Source of the DNA: Tenericutes bacterium ADurb.BinA124
Lineage (GTDB): Bacteria; Bacillota_I; Bacilli_A; ML615J-28; CAG-698
Assembly (NCBI GenBank): GCA_002068415.1
Contig: MVZM01000019.1
Span: 1-35,055, forward strand
Direction: 5' to 3'
DNA length: 35,055 nt
Made by a program: the position numbers and the translations under genes. A model generated the notes under the pieces. That model ran no database searches. It was not told the DNA's origin and worked only from the letters and a program-made list of their open reading frames with translations. Within the stretch, counting starts at the first letter, position 1, and every line of letters begins with the position of its first letter. Positions 8,608-16,757 of the stretch are shown here, piece after piece.

Positions 8608-8633
8608 ACGATCCTCTCTTTCTATTCTTGTTT

Positions 8634-10571
8634 CTATCTTCCACGAAAACCACCGCCACCCCCACCAAAGGAACGACCGCCACCAAAACCGCCACCGCGA
8701 CCCGAACCAGAAACTTGAGCTTGATGAGCGGCAATGGTCGCCCGACCATTGGCACGAGCAGTTGACACAGATTGATTAATTCTTCCTAAAGCATAACCCA
8801 GTCGGAATCCATAATAACGATAGCCAATCCCCATATATGTTGCTTGCTCCGATTCAATCATCTCCGCCGGCAACTTCACTTCTAATTGTTCCATTACTTT
8901 ATCGGCAACTTTTAAGGAAGTGGCATAAACTAAATAGTGTTCCCAAACGACAACTCCCGGAATGGGATAGTCTTCCATGCGACCAAAATCAAGTAAAAAC
9001 TGACGGAAGGCTTTCCATTTGGTATAATCTTCGTTCCCGTTAACGGAACGTTTTTTAATGGTCGCCACATAGATAACATACGCAACCCCGACTAAGGCAC
9101 TCATCAGTGCCGGCAGGGTATTATCAATCGGAACGGCCAACATCGAGCCGCTAATGAAAGCTAAGAAAGTAAACACAAAGGGAACAAAACACCAAGAGTA
9201 GAGTTTGCCTTTTGCGGAAGCCAGGGTTTTCTCAAAGAAATCATGGCGACTCCCGGCTTGCTTAGCTAAAGTGATAAATGTTGACCCGGCTTTTTCAAAC
9301 TTCATCGCTGCTTGATAAGAGCGCTTCGGATATTTCTCAATTTGGTCAAGGCTAACTTCTTTGCCATCACCAACTATATCAATGAACCAGGAAATTAAAT
9401 GCTTTTCATGAGGAAGTAAATCATCCTCATTCATCGCTAGATTTTTCGTTATTTTAAAGGCAGGGTTTTTATCATTGATATCGGAAGTGTTGTTGTCAAG
9501 GATTAAGTATTTGCGGCGCACCAAATCTAAAAGCGTGGCCGTAACATCTTCGTTTTGAATTTTTTTGAAATAATAAAGATAACTCATTTCCGCCGGACTG
9601 TATTCCGCCGGTAATTCCCGGAAGTATTTCCCTTGGAATTGCGGTTCGTATTCCTTATCATATTTAATATAAACCCGAACACCAACAAAGACGGTTGCTA
9701 TTAAAATGGCAGCTGCTAAAACCCAAACGACGAAAGACAAAAAAATACTTAAATTAGTTTTCTTAGCCCATTCAACTTCATAATCGACGATTTCATCATA
9801 CTGTGCTCTATCAATAAAGTTAATAGGCTTGACATTGAAAACATCATCATTGATGAGAATCCTAAATTCTAAGGCTTCACTTGGTTTAATGCGATCAATA
9901 TCCAGAACAACTTTTTCATCACTGATGATAACCTTCCCTTTTGATAATCCATGACCCCAAGCTTGTAAATCCTTTTTTGCTACACCGGGGATATTGACGG
10001 TCACCATGGCATCATCGACACCCGATTCAAAATATTCCAATAAAACCCAGTTCAACTCATTGGTATCTTGATATTTGGTTACCGCACCGATGATTTTATA
10101 ATCATACTTGAAAGTCATCGTGCTTTGCATACCGTCATCAACATAGATAAAGATTGATTCACAATTAGAACGCGAGGGATAACATTCGACCGGTTGCCCT
10201 AATTCATCAACATCACCTTTAAAAGAAAATCCGACTTTATATTGGCTTTTCGGAAGGGCAAGTCCGTCCTTTCCAAACACGGCGACATTAACGGAATCAT
10301 TATCAAATAAAGCGACATTGGTTTCTTCTTGGTAAAGAGGATTGTCCGGATTGTATTTTTGATAAGCAATATCCCGGAAGGAAACATGCTTACCCGTGGG
10401 CCAATCAACAACCCAAGTTTCCGAAATAAACATATCACCGTTATTGTCCAGCGTGATTTCCGCATCATAACTCTTGACTTTGATTTCTCCGTTAGCCGCA
10501 AAAAGCGACATTAAAATAAATAGCACGATAAAGGTAGCAAAAATAATAATCGCAGGTTTAGCTTTATTCAT
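8634..10571 (-). CDS. DUF2207 membrane protein with Gly-rich tail (645 aa)
   Basis: The N-terminus has a signal-like helix (about 7-26). An extracellular DUF2207 beta-rich region (about 30-270) has the family's early pattern, 'YDAEITLDNNGDMFISETW'. It is followed by a membrane helix near 285-307, a cytoplasmic stretch with a winged-helix-like region (EDVTATLLDLVRRKYL), two helices near 455-500, and a C-terminal Gly/Arg tail (GGGFGGGRSFGGGG). This layout and the Gly-rich end are typical of DUF2207 proteins next to LemA. The biochemical role is unknown; envelope maintenance is inferred. GGGAG lies upstream of ATG 10571, and the gene overlaps the RluA-like gene by eight bases. Confidence 0.88.
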   Translation of the reverse strand: MNKAKPAIIIFATFIVLFILMSLFAANGEIKVKSYDAEITLDNNGDMFISETWVVDWPTGKHVSFRDIAYQKYNPDNPLYQEETNVALFDNDSVNVAVFGKDGLALPKSQYKVGFSFKGDVDELGQPVECYPSRSNCESIFIYVDDGMQSTMTFKYDYKIIGAVTKYQDTNELNWVLLEYFESGVDDAMVTVNIPGVAKKDLQAWGHGLSKGKVIISDEKVVLDIDRIKPSEALEFRILINDDVFNVKPINFIDRAQYDEIVDYEVEWAKKTNLSIFLSFVVWVLAAAILIATVFVGVRVYIKYDKEYEPQFQGKYFRELPAEYSPAEMSYLYYFKKIQNEDVTATLLDLVRRKYLILDNNTSDINDKNPAFKITKNLAMNEDDLLPHEKHLISWFIDIVGDGKEVSLDQIEKYPKRSYQAAMKFEKAGSTFITLAKQAGSRHDFFEKTLASAKGKLYSWCFVPFVFTFLAFISGSMLAVPIDNTLPALMSALVGVAYVIYVATIKKRSVNGNEDYTKWKAFRQFLLDFGRMEDYPIPGVVVWEHYLVYATSLKVADKVMEQLEVKLPAEMIESEQATYMGIGYRYYGFRLGYALGRINQSVSTARANGRATIAAHQAQVSGSGRGGGFGGGRSFGGGGGGFRGR

Positions 10572-11268
10572 AATTCACACTCCCAAAATATTTCCAAAGA
10601 CCCTCGGACGGACGATAACGAAAACTCATGGTTTCCTTAGTGACGGGATGGACAAATTTTAAACCCGAACACACCAGTCCCAATTCGTCGCTTTCGTGAT
10701 GTCCGCGATAACCATATTTATAATCATTAATAAGCGGATGTTGGAAATGAGCAAACTGAATCCGAATTTGATTATAACGTCCGGTAATTAAATTGATTTT
10801 CACAAAAGAAAATTCTTCTTGATCAATAAGGGCCGTCGCTAAGCTTTCATATTCCAAAATGGCTTCTTGGCCAAAATCTTCCGCACTTACAACAATGGCC
10901 CGGGGACCATCTTTATATATCTTGCAAAGATAATCGACTAACCGTCCCGAGGGTGGGGTTTTCCCCTGAACAATGGCCAAGTACTCTTTTTGAAAACTTC
11001 GTTCCCGGATCAAAGCGGACATGCGTGCTGCTGCTTTCGATGTTTTCGCAAACACCATTAATCCGCCCACACGCCGATCCAAACGCTGCACTAGGCCAAC
11101 AAAAACATTTCCTTGTTTTTGATATTTATTTTTTAAATATTGTTTAACAAGATTAATCATATCATCATCCTGCGTATGATCGGCCTGAGATAATAAATTA
11201 GGCTGTTTCAACACGACAATGAGATGATTGTCTTCATAAATAACTGGTAAATCCTCAGTTTTCGTCAT
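10564..11268 (-). CDS. RluA-family RNA pseudouridine synthase (234 aa)
   Basis: Isomerises uridine to pseudouridine in rRNA or tRNA. The catalytic motif is GLVQRLDRRVGGLMVFAKTSKAA, with Asp in RLD; the usual preceding His is Gln here. A downstream GRYNQIRIQFAH matches the 'GRxHQIRxH' motif, and there is an SGLKF...HP ending. There is no S4 domain at the N-terminus, so this is the short YtzG/YqcB-like form; the target site cannot be predicted. ATG 11268 is preferred over TTG 11280. Either start overlaps the upstream gene, by 14 or 26 bases. Its place inside a membrane-protein operon is probably incidental co-expression. Confidence 0.88.
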   Translation of the reverse strand: MTKTEDLPVIYEDNHLIVVLKQPNLLSQADHTQDDDMINLVKQYLKNKYQKQGNVFVGLVQRLDRRVGGLMVFAKTSKAAARMSALIRERSFQKEYLAIVQGKTPPSGRLVDYLCKIYKDGPRAIVVSAEDFGQEAILEYESLATALIDQEEFSFVKINLITGRYNQIRIQFAHFQHPLINDYKYGYRGHHESDELGLVCSGLKFVHPVTKETMSFRYRPSEGLWKYFGSVNYE

Positions 11269-12013
11269 AGCTTTGTTCAATTAAATCTTCCACCTTTGCT
11301 ATATCTTTTTGCTGGCGGACTTGATATTGCTTATATTTGCCCTTTTGCAAGATGCTTAAAGTTAAGCCATCTTGTATCAACAAATAGGCAAAAGCTTTAA
11401 TTTTTCGAAAACAGATGAACGAAGTGCTAATTTCCTCACAAACTTCATCACCTAAACTGAGGGTAAAATCACGGATTTGATTGATTAAATCCGAACTTAG
11501 CTTGGCTTCACCGTAAGTATTTTTACTTTGGTAGATTTTTTCCAACACTAAGGTTTGTTTTTCAAACAATTGATATTTGAGCAGTTCCACAATATACGGC
11601 ATTTGTTTGATGGCATATTCATCATATTTATTAAAGTCTTCACCGATAATCACTAAGCGCGGAGCATAATTGATTTGCTTTCCTTTGTCATAACCAAGTT
11701 TTTCATTGACCAAACTTTTTATCTTACCTTGATTATTGGCAATATAATCTAAAAACATCAAGCCTTTGCTAACAACACCACCAAATTTACCACTGCGATA
11801 TTCAATGATTGTTAAGCGGAAGTTTTCATCATAGCCTAGTGTTTCCACTTTTTCCGTCGGATTATCGGTAATGTTTAAATCATTAGCAATGACGGTAATC
11901 CCCAGCAACACTTCCCCATGAGCGCTGATGATGGCTTGTAAAGCGTGTTTATCCAGTTTTGTTTTTGTTTCTAAATTAGCTTTCTTTAAGTTGAATAAGC
12001 GTAAATCACTCAT
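11255..12013 (-). CDS. DUF5655 / COG3586 nuclease-like protein (252 aa)
   Basis: This matches my memory of the 'predicted transport protein' family COG3586, which joins a PD-(D/E)XK-like fold to a C-terminal DUF5655. The N-terminal half has KVETLGYDEN ... LTIIEYRSGKFGG (57-79), where the family consensus is 'IDTLGID ... IIEYK'. The acidic residue is Glu57 instead of Asp and the catalytic Lys is Arg73. The middle has APRLVIIGEDFNKYDEYAI; the C-terminal half (about 160-235) has IRDFTLSLGDEV and FICFRKIKAFAYL, typical of DUF5655. It may bind nucleic acid with reduced or no cleavage. ATG 12013 is chosen because GAGGTGG precedes it; it overlaps the upstream stop (TAATG). Fifth of seven genes counting back from lemA, with RluA-like immediately downstream. 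Confidence 0.75.
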   Translation of the reverse strand: MSDLRLFNLKKANLETKTKLDKHALQAIISAHGEVLLGITVIANDLNITDNPTEKVETLGYDENFRLTIIEYRSGKFGGVVSKGLMFLDYIANNQGKIKSLVNEKLGYDKGKQINYAPRLVIIGEDFNKYDEYAIKQMPYIVELLKYQLFEKQTLVLEKIYQSKNTYGEAKLSSDLINQIRDFTLSLGDEVCEEISTSFICFRKIKAFAYLLIQDGLTLSILQKGKYKQYQVRQQKDIAKVEDLIEQSYDEN

Positions 12014-12228
12014 TATTCCCACCTCGAAAAACGGTCTTGCTGATGGTCTTTTTCTTTGGGAACTTCTTTCTTGGTTCTCCCCAGTAAAATCGTTCCCAAA
12101 ATAAAGACTAACGGAAACAAAATAAACATTGACAAAACCAACTCAAAACCTTGAAATAAACCCAATCCTAAAATTAAACCAATTGCCACTCCTAGGATAA
12201 TGATTAAACTGATTAAAATGATTTTCAT
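12013..12228 (-). CDS. Small two-helix membrane protein (71 aa)
   Basis: I do not recognise a family. Two hydrophobic helices (about 3-27 and 32-52) are followed by a charged cytoplasmic tail (GRTKKEVPKEKDHQQDRFSRWE). It is 13 bases downstream of the YcxB-like gene and ends overlapping the DUF5655 start, so it is a real member of the operon. Function unknown. Confidence 0.7.
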   Translation of the reverse strand: MKIILISLIIILGVAIGLILGLGLFQGFELVLSMFILFPLVFILGTILLGRTKKEVPKEKDHQQDRFSRWE

Positions 12229-12241
12229 AAGTACGCACCGT

Positions 12242-12748
12242 TTATTTAAGCCGATAAAAGCGATGTTTTACTTGTTTAAGGCTTAGCCATTGTTGCACTT
12301 GATGACGCTCTTGGTCGGATAATAGATATTTTCCTAAAATAAGCGCTTGTGAAGCTGATGTATAAAAATACATCATCGTTTTGGTTTCACAAATGACAAT
12401 GATTTTATTCCAAGGATAGCTTGTTTTCACATCACCTTGAATTAATGATAATGATGACTCGGAAAAAACTAACTGATATTTAAAGGTCGGAAAGCGTAAA
12501 TCCTTCATGATTTTGTTAAGGGTTGTATGAGCCGTTGCCAACCGCACCACAATGATAATGACGGCCAGAAATAAACAAAAAATGCCAAAGTAAGCTTCGT
12601 TTTTCGCAATTAGATAAACACCAAATGCCAAGCTCAAAAAAGCTAAACCATAATAGATATATTTGGCCGGGCTTTTTACAAGCATATGAAAACGAAAAAA
12701 TTGTTTGGCACGTTCTTCACTATATTGACAATTGGCGGTTATTTCCAC
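12242..12748 (-). CDS. YcxB-like membrane protein (168 aa)
   Basis: It begins with a short beta region (EITANCQYSEERAKQFFRFH). Two membrane helices (about 30-46 and 50-68) follow, then a PH-like beta domain with YPWNKIIVICETKTMMYFYT, the YcxB-like (PF14317) pattern in which a Trp and an aromatic-rich strand are conserved. Function of the family is unknown. The GTG start at 12748 is supported by AAGGAA eight bases upstream and no better ATG. The preceding gene stops only three bases earlier. Confidence 0.72.
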   Translation of the reverse strand: MEITANCQYSEERAKQFFRFHMLVKSPAKYIYYGLAFLSLAFGVYLIAKNEAYFGIFCLFLAVIIIVVRLATAHTTLNKIMKDLRFPTFKYQLVFSESSLSLIQGDVKTSYPWNKIIVICETKTMMYFYTSASQALILGKYLLSDQERHQVQQWLSLKQVKHRFYRLK

Positions 12749-12750
12749 AA

Positions 12751-13458
12751 TTATTCCTTGGGTTTTTCTTGATGATCAGTTTCTTGCGCTTGTTCGCTAA
12801 CAGCTGCTTCTTCCTTGACCTCTTCCGCAAGCACTTCTTTAACTTCTTCCAAAACTTCTTCTTTAACTTCTTCAACAACCACTTCTTGATGAACATAGGT
12901 AATCGGGATTTTCACAATATCCTTAGTAACAAATTTGTAGGGTTTGGATGAAGTTTTCTCGCGAATGATGGCATCAAGGGTTTCCAACGAACCTTCCATA
13001 ACATTTTCCGGACTGCGGTCAATAATAATCGGGGCGCTCTTGCCAACCATTAACATATAAAACTGGGGCATTTCATCAATTTCGGAGATATATGCCCATT
13101 CATAAGTGACAGGATGGTTGGGATCAAGGGAACGCGTGACCGTAATTTTTTCGCTATCAACTTCTACAATCTGGCTGCTAACCTGTCGATTTTGGAAAAA
13201 ACGGCTTAAGGATGTATCCAACTTTTTTTCAACCGTTAGCATTTGATATAACGAGTAGGCAACAAACAAAATCGATAACACCGCAAACATTCGATACTGG
13301 CTTTTGATGACCAAGATATCATAAACGGCAATCCCCAGTGATAAAACGGCCGTAACGATAAACCAAATATATGCTTTTCGTCGATATTTAATTAAAAATA
13401 AATTGCAATATTTTAAGGTTCTAAAATCTAATTTGGTAATTGTTTTAAAAGTATTCAT
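12751..13458 (-). CDS. YcxB-like membrane protein with acidic tail (235 aa)
   Basis: First gene of the seven-gene operon. Two helices (about 28-47 and 54-70) are followed by a YcxB/PH-like domain (about 75-160: RSLDPNHPVTYEWAYISEIDEMP and QFYMLMVGKSAPIIID). The C-terminal tail (about 185-235) is low-complexity and acidic (VEEVKEEVLEEVKEV repeats), probably helical. AAGGAGGAAATT precedes ATG 13458. The same domain as the next gene suggests an ancient duplication. Function unknown; the context points to the envelope. Confidence 0.68.
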   Translation of the reverse strand: MNTFKTITKLDFRTLKYCNLFLIKYRRKAYIWFIVTAVLSLGIAVYDILVIKSQYRMFAVLSILFVAYSLYQMLTVEKKLDTSLSRFFQNRQVSSQIVEVDSEKITVTRSLDPNHPVTYEWAYISEIDEMPQFYMLMVGKSAPIIIDRSPENVMEGSLETLDAIIREKTSSKPYKFVTKDIVKIPITYVHQEVVVEEVKEEVLEEVKEVLAEEVKEEAAVSEQAQETDHQEKPKE

Positions 13459-13475
13459 AATTTCCTCCTTAGGTG

Positions 13476-13484
13476 ATTATACCA
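13476..13484 (-). promoter_or_regulatory. Extended -10 promoter of the seven-gene operon
   Basis: Minus-strand TGGTATAAT (extended -10, TGnTATAAT) lies about 18 bases upstream of the ATG at 13458. No good -35 box is seen, which is acceptable for an extended -10 promoter. Confidence 0.6.
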
Positions 13485-13562
13485 CGATTTTTAATAAAAT
13501 AAAATAAAAACATATTATTATTAACGACTTTGTAATATAATAACTATATTGGAGGTAATTAA

Positions 13563-14360
13563 ATGAAAATATTTATTAGTGCCGATATTGAAGGCGTTAA
13601 CGGAATTGTGTCCTGGGCAGAGACGGAAGCCAACGAAAAACGCTATGGCCCTTTCCAACAACAAATGAGTATGGAAGTAGCGAAGGCTTGTCAGGGAGCC
13701 CGTGAAGCGGGGGCCGAAACTATTTTTGTAAAGGATGCTCATAGCAGTGCTATGAACATTGATGTTTCCTTACTACCATCCTATGTTACTTTACATCGGG
13801 GCTGGGAAGGTTGTTTATGCAGTATGATGGCGGGCCTAGACAAAACTTATGATGCTGTTCTTTTTATCGGTTATCATAGCCCCGCCGGAAGTGATGGCAA
13901 TTCGCTCGCCCACACGATGAACACGAGTATTCGCCATCTTAAAATCAACGGTAGTGATGCGAGTGAATTTATGATTAATGCTCTTTATGCCGCTTATTTA
14001 GGAGTTCCCGTGGTTTTCTTAAGTGGGGATTTAAATTTAACGAAACAAGTTAAAGCCGTCTTACCGCAGGCCTTTGTTGTCGCAACCAAAGAAGGTCGCC
14101 ATGGGGCCGTTGTTTCCAAACATCCGGAGATTACCAACCAAGAGATTTTTGAGGGTGTAAAACAAGCTTTAAGCGGGGATTTATCCAAAAACCTGCTTAA
14201 GCTACCAAAGCACTTTGCAGTGGAAGTTAGTTATAAACGCCATCAAGATGCTTTCAATGCTTCATTCTATCCGGGATGTAAACTCATTAATCCGGAAACA
14301 ATTGTCTTTGAAGCCGATGATTATTATGAAGTCTTACGAGCTTTTAAGTTTATTCTATAA
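13563..14360 (+). CDS. dppA: M55 family D-aminopeptidase, DppA-like (265 aa)
   Basis: Zinc D-aminopeptidase that releases N-terminal D-amino acids from peptides such as D-Ala-D-Ala. Zinc ligands by family alignment are Asp8 and Glu10 (SADIEGVNG), His60 (KDAHSS), His105 (GYHSPAG) and Glu135 (DASEF); His117 (SLAHTMN) matches the catalytic His. Length is normal for DppA (about 270 aa). TTGGAGG lies upstream of ATG 13563. It is a single gene, divergent from the YcxB operon, with a strong terminator. No peptide transporter genes are next to it, so the name rests on the protein alone. Confidence 0.9.
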   Translation: MKIFISADIEGVNGIVSWAETEANEKRYGPFQQQMSMEVAKACQGAREAGAETIFVKDAHSSAMNIDVSLLPSYVTLHRGWEGCLCSMMAGLDKTYDAVLFIGYHSPAGSDGNSLAHTMNTSIRHLKINGSDASEFMINALYAAYLGVPVVFLSGDLNLTKQVKAVLPQAFVVATKEGRHGAVVSKHPEITNQEIFEGVKQALSGDLSKNLLKLPKHFAVEVSYKRHQDAFNASFYPGCKLINPETIVFEADDYYEVLRAFKFIL

Positions 14361-14391
14361 CAAAAGGAGGGCAAGCCTCCTTTTTTGTTAT
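14359..14391. terminator. Bidirectional terminator, dppA and aspartase-like gene
   Basis: AACAAAAGGAGG and CCTCCTTTTTTGTT form a GC-rich stem with T runs on both strands, placed exactly between the converging genes. Confidence 0.88.
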
Positions 14392-15483
14392 CTATATTTC
14401 AATTCCTTCCACAACTTGCTCTCGTAAGGTGCGAAGGGCTCGGCGAATAATATTAAGGCTTTCAAACAGGCAAGCATAGATAATCGGCTGATAGCGATTC
14501 TCATCTAATTCCCCGGCTTCAATGGCCCGAGCTACTGTTAGGTCATTTCCCATAATGTAGAACGAAATTTGCTTAATTACTTCTAAAGCGCTAAAATAAT
14601 CATCAACTTCTATTTGAGGAAGTTTTAATTGCTTTTGTTTGTGCATCAATTCTAAATCTTTAGCAATCTTGGATAAATCCATCATCATTTGTTTGAGCGC
14701 TGATGACAGCCAAGCAAAGCCGTCTAAATTGCGACGGTTTTCAACCATATTCTTGGCTAATTCCAAATCCTCACCGCAAGCTTGGGAAATGTTTTTCACA
14801 AACTTTTTCGCATAAGCCAAATTAGATTCTTCCGTTTTTGATAAATCCACAAACACCGGAATAAATTTTAAATGGTTGAGAGCTTCATCAACCCGTTTCA
14901 TGTCCTTTTCCAAAATGACATTGAAAGCTTCCCATTCTTTTTTAATTGGTGAAAAACTAGGATTATGTTTGCGGTCTTCCAAAGCATTGGATAATTTTTT
15001 CGCTTCCATCAGCAGTTTTTTGCTTAAGCGGATGGCGGAAATCCGGCCGGCAATAATGACATTATCTTTAGGAAGTTGGTTTAAAGCTACTGCTTGTAAC
15101 GACACAAATTCATAGTTGCCTTTTTCCCCACCCAACATTTCATTGGCACGGTTGGCAATCACTTCATTGGCATTTTTATCCATGGCTAAACCCAAACCGC
15201 CCTGAACAATATCGGTTACAAACTGACCATGTAAACGGCCGTTTAAAATTTCATCACAACTTAAACTAATGACATTGGCCACTTTCTTATCTAAATACCC
15301 TAAATCCAAGTTGGTTTTAGCGAAAGCTTTTTTTAAGGAGGCAAAAGCTTTAATCATTTGTCTTAACAAGCCATGTTTAGTAATATTAAACGCTTCTTTC
15401 GAACGATAACTGCCGATTCCGTAATAAGCTTCGGCGGGAATTTGTTTGGCACCTAGGGCATCATGTTCAATCCGATACCGCAT
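14392..15483 (-). CDS. Aspartase/fumarase-superfamily protein lacking the active site (363 aa)
   Basis: The fold is clearly that of aspartate ammonia-lyase: MRYRIEHDALGAKQIP, AYYGIGSYRSKEAFNIT, NANEVIANRANEMLGGEKGNY, IMGND and EAGELDEN align well with AnsB/AspA. The catalytic parts are gone. The 'GGAGTS' loop reads GGLGLA, the 'MSQSTND' loop is replaced by LNQLPKDN, and the 'GRTHLQDA' segment is missing. The superfamily signature loop 'GSSIMPGKVNP' with the catalytic Ser is deleted, and the C-terminal domain is absent (363 against about 470 aa). The frame is intact, so this looks like a maintained pseudoenzyme. It starts at ATG 15483, overlapping the malic enzyme stop by one base (TAATG), so the two are coupled. 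A structural or regulatory role toward malic enzyme is a guess. Confidence 0.75.
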   Translation of the reverse strand: MRYRIEHDALGAKQIPAEAYYGIGSYRSKEAFNITKHGLLRQMIKAFASLKKAFAKTNLDLGYLDKKVANVISLSCDEILNGRLHGQFVTDIVQGGLGLAMDKNANEVIANRANEMLGGEKGNYEFVSLQAVALNQLPKDNVIIAGRISAIRLSKKLLMEAKKLSNALEDRKHNPSFSPIKKEWEAFNVILEKDMKRVDEALNHLKFIPVFVDLSKTEESNLAYAKKFVKNISQACGEDLELAKNMVENRRNLDGFAWLSSALKQMMMDLSKIAKDLELMHKQKQLKLPQIEVDDYFSALEVIKQISFYIMGNDLTVARAIEAGELDENRYQPIIYACLFESLNIIRRALRTLREQVVEGIEI

Positions 15484-16646
15484 TATTCGTCCCTCGTATT
15501 GATAACGGCTTCACAAACGGCATCAACAACCTTGTTATTAAACACTGACGGAATAATATATTCCGGGCTTAATTCGTCTTTAGAAATTAAAGAAGCAATA
15601 GCATAGGCTGCCGCCACACAAATTTTTTGGGTAATCTTCCGATGCGGTGTTGCCATCACACCCTTAAAGATGCCCGGGAAGGCTAAGACATTATTAATTT
15701 GATTCGGGTAATCACTGCGGCCTGTAGCATAAACAGCGGCTTTGGTTTTCTTAATTTCCTCAATGTTGATTTCCGGATTGGGATTAGCAAGAGCAAAGAC
15801 AATCGCTTGCTCATTCATGGAATTAACCATGGCCGGCGTTAAGACATCGGCGACGCTCACACCAACAAAAACATCACTGTTTTTGATTAAGCCCGCTAGA
15901 GTATCATCGCTTAAATCATCAAAGCTGTCAATGGCGCCTTCATCCAATAAGTCTTGAACCGCAGTTCGATTTTGTTTTAAACGGCTAACAATCCCGCTTC
16001 GGTTAAAAGCATTGATTGTTCTAACCCCCATGCCCTTCATCATCTTCGCAATACTGCTGCCTGCCGCTCCTAATCCGGACATCACAACCCGCAGCGAAGG
16101 AAGGGGCTTCCCAACTAACTTACAAGCATTGATTAAGGCCGCACAGGTCACAATCGCCGTTCCATGTTGATCATCATGAAAGATTGGAATATCAAGTGAC
16201 GCATCTAGGCGTTTTTCAATGTCAACACAACGGGGAAAAGAAATGTCTTCCAAATTGATACCGCCAAATGAGGGCGCAATCATCTGCACCGTTTTCACAA
16301 TCTCATCCGGATCCTTCGTGTTTAAACAAATAGGTATAGCATCAATTCCCGCAAATTTCTTAAACAGTAAACATTTGCCTTCCATAACCGGCATTGCTGC
16401 TTGGGGACCAATATCGCCAAGGCCTAATACCGCTGTCCCATCGGTAATAACGGCAATGGTGTTGGCTTTGGAAGTATATAAATAGGCATCTTCCTTATTG
16501 CTGGCGATTTCCAAACAAGGGAAGGCGACACCCGGAGTATAGGCCAGCGACAGTTCTTCACGGGTCTCCATTTTAACTTTTGAGGAAATAGCAATTTTTC
16601 CCCCTCGATGATATTGTAAAGCGGCTTTCTTTAAATCTTTCATCAT
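15483..16646 (-). CDS. NAD(P)-dependent malic enzyme, short form (387 aa)
   Basis: Oxidative decarboxylation of malate to pyruvate in the cytoplasm. Catalytic Tyr36 is in LAYTPGVA, the Lys is in VMEGKCLLFKKF (near 91), and the metal ligands are in GGINLEDISFPRC and FHDDQHGTA. A Rossmann fold follows (MSGLGAAGSSIAKMM). This is the about 390-residue bacterial form without a phosphotransacetylase domain. GAGGAAC precedes tandem ATGs at 16646 and 16643. A promoter lies about 30 bases upstream. It is coupled to the active-site-less aspartase-like gene. Confidence 0.93.
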   Translation of the reverse strand: MMKDLKKAALQYHRGGKIAISSKVKMETREELSLAYTPGVAFPCLEIASNKEDAYLYTSKANTIAVITDGTAVLGLGDIGPQAAMPVMEGKCLLFKKFAGIDAIPICLNTKDPDEIVKTVQMIAPSFGGINLEDISFPRCVDIEKRLDASLDIPIFHDDQHGTAIVTCAALINACKLVGKPLPSLRVVMSGLGAAGSSIAKMMKGMGVRTINAFNRSGIVSRLKQNRTAVQDLLDEGAIDSFDDLSDDTLAGLIKNSDVFVGVSVADVLTPAMVNSMNEQAIVFALANPNPEINIEEIKKTKAAVYATGRSDYPNQINNVLAFPGIFKGVMATPHRKITQKICVAAAYAIASLISKDELSPEYIIPSVFNNKVVDAVCEAVINTRDE

Positions 16647-16675
16647 TGTTCCTCATCTTATCTTTAAGTATTTTT

Positions 16676-16704
16676 ATTTTAACTTATTTCCCCAATAAAT
16701 GCAA
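16676..16704 (-). promoter_or_regulatory. Promoter of the malic enzyme operon
   Basis: Minus-strand TTGCAT (16699-16704), a 17-base spacer and TAAAAT (16676-16681), about 30 bases before the start codon. Confidence 0.65.
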
Positions 16705-16728
16705 TTATTATCTTGGCTTAAAGCAAAC

Positions 16729-16751
16729 AAAAAAGCAATCACAAAGATTGC
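16729..16751 (-). terminator. glyA terminator
   Basis: Minus-strand GCAATC TTTGT GATTGC hairpin followed by TTTTTT, just after the glyA stop. Confidence 0.85.
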
Positions 16752-16757
16752 CCTTCT

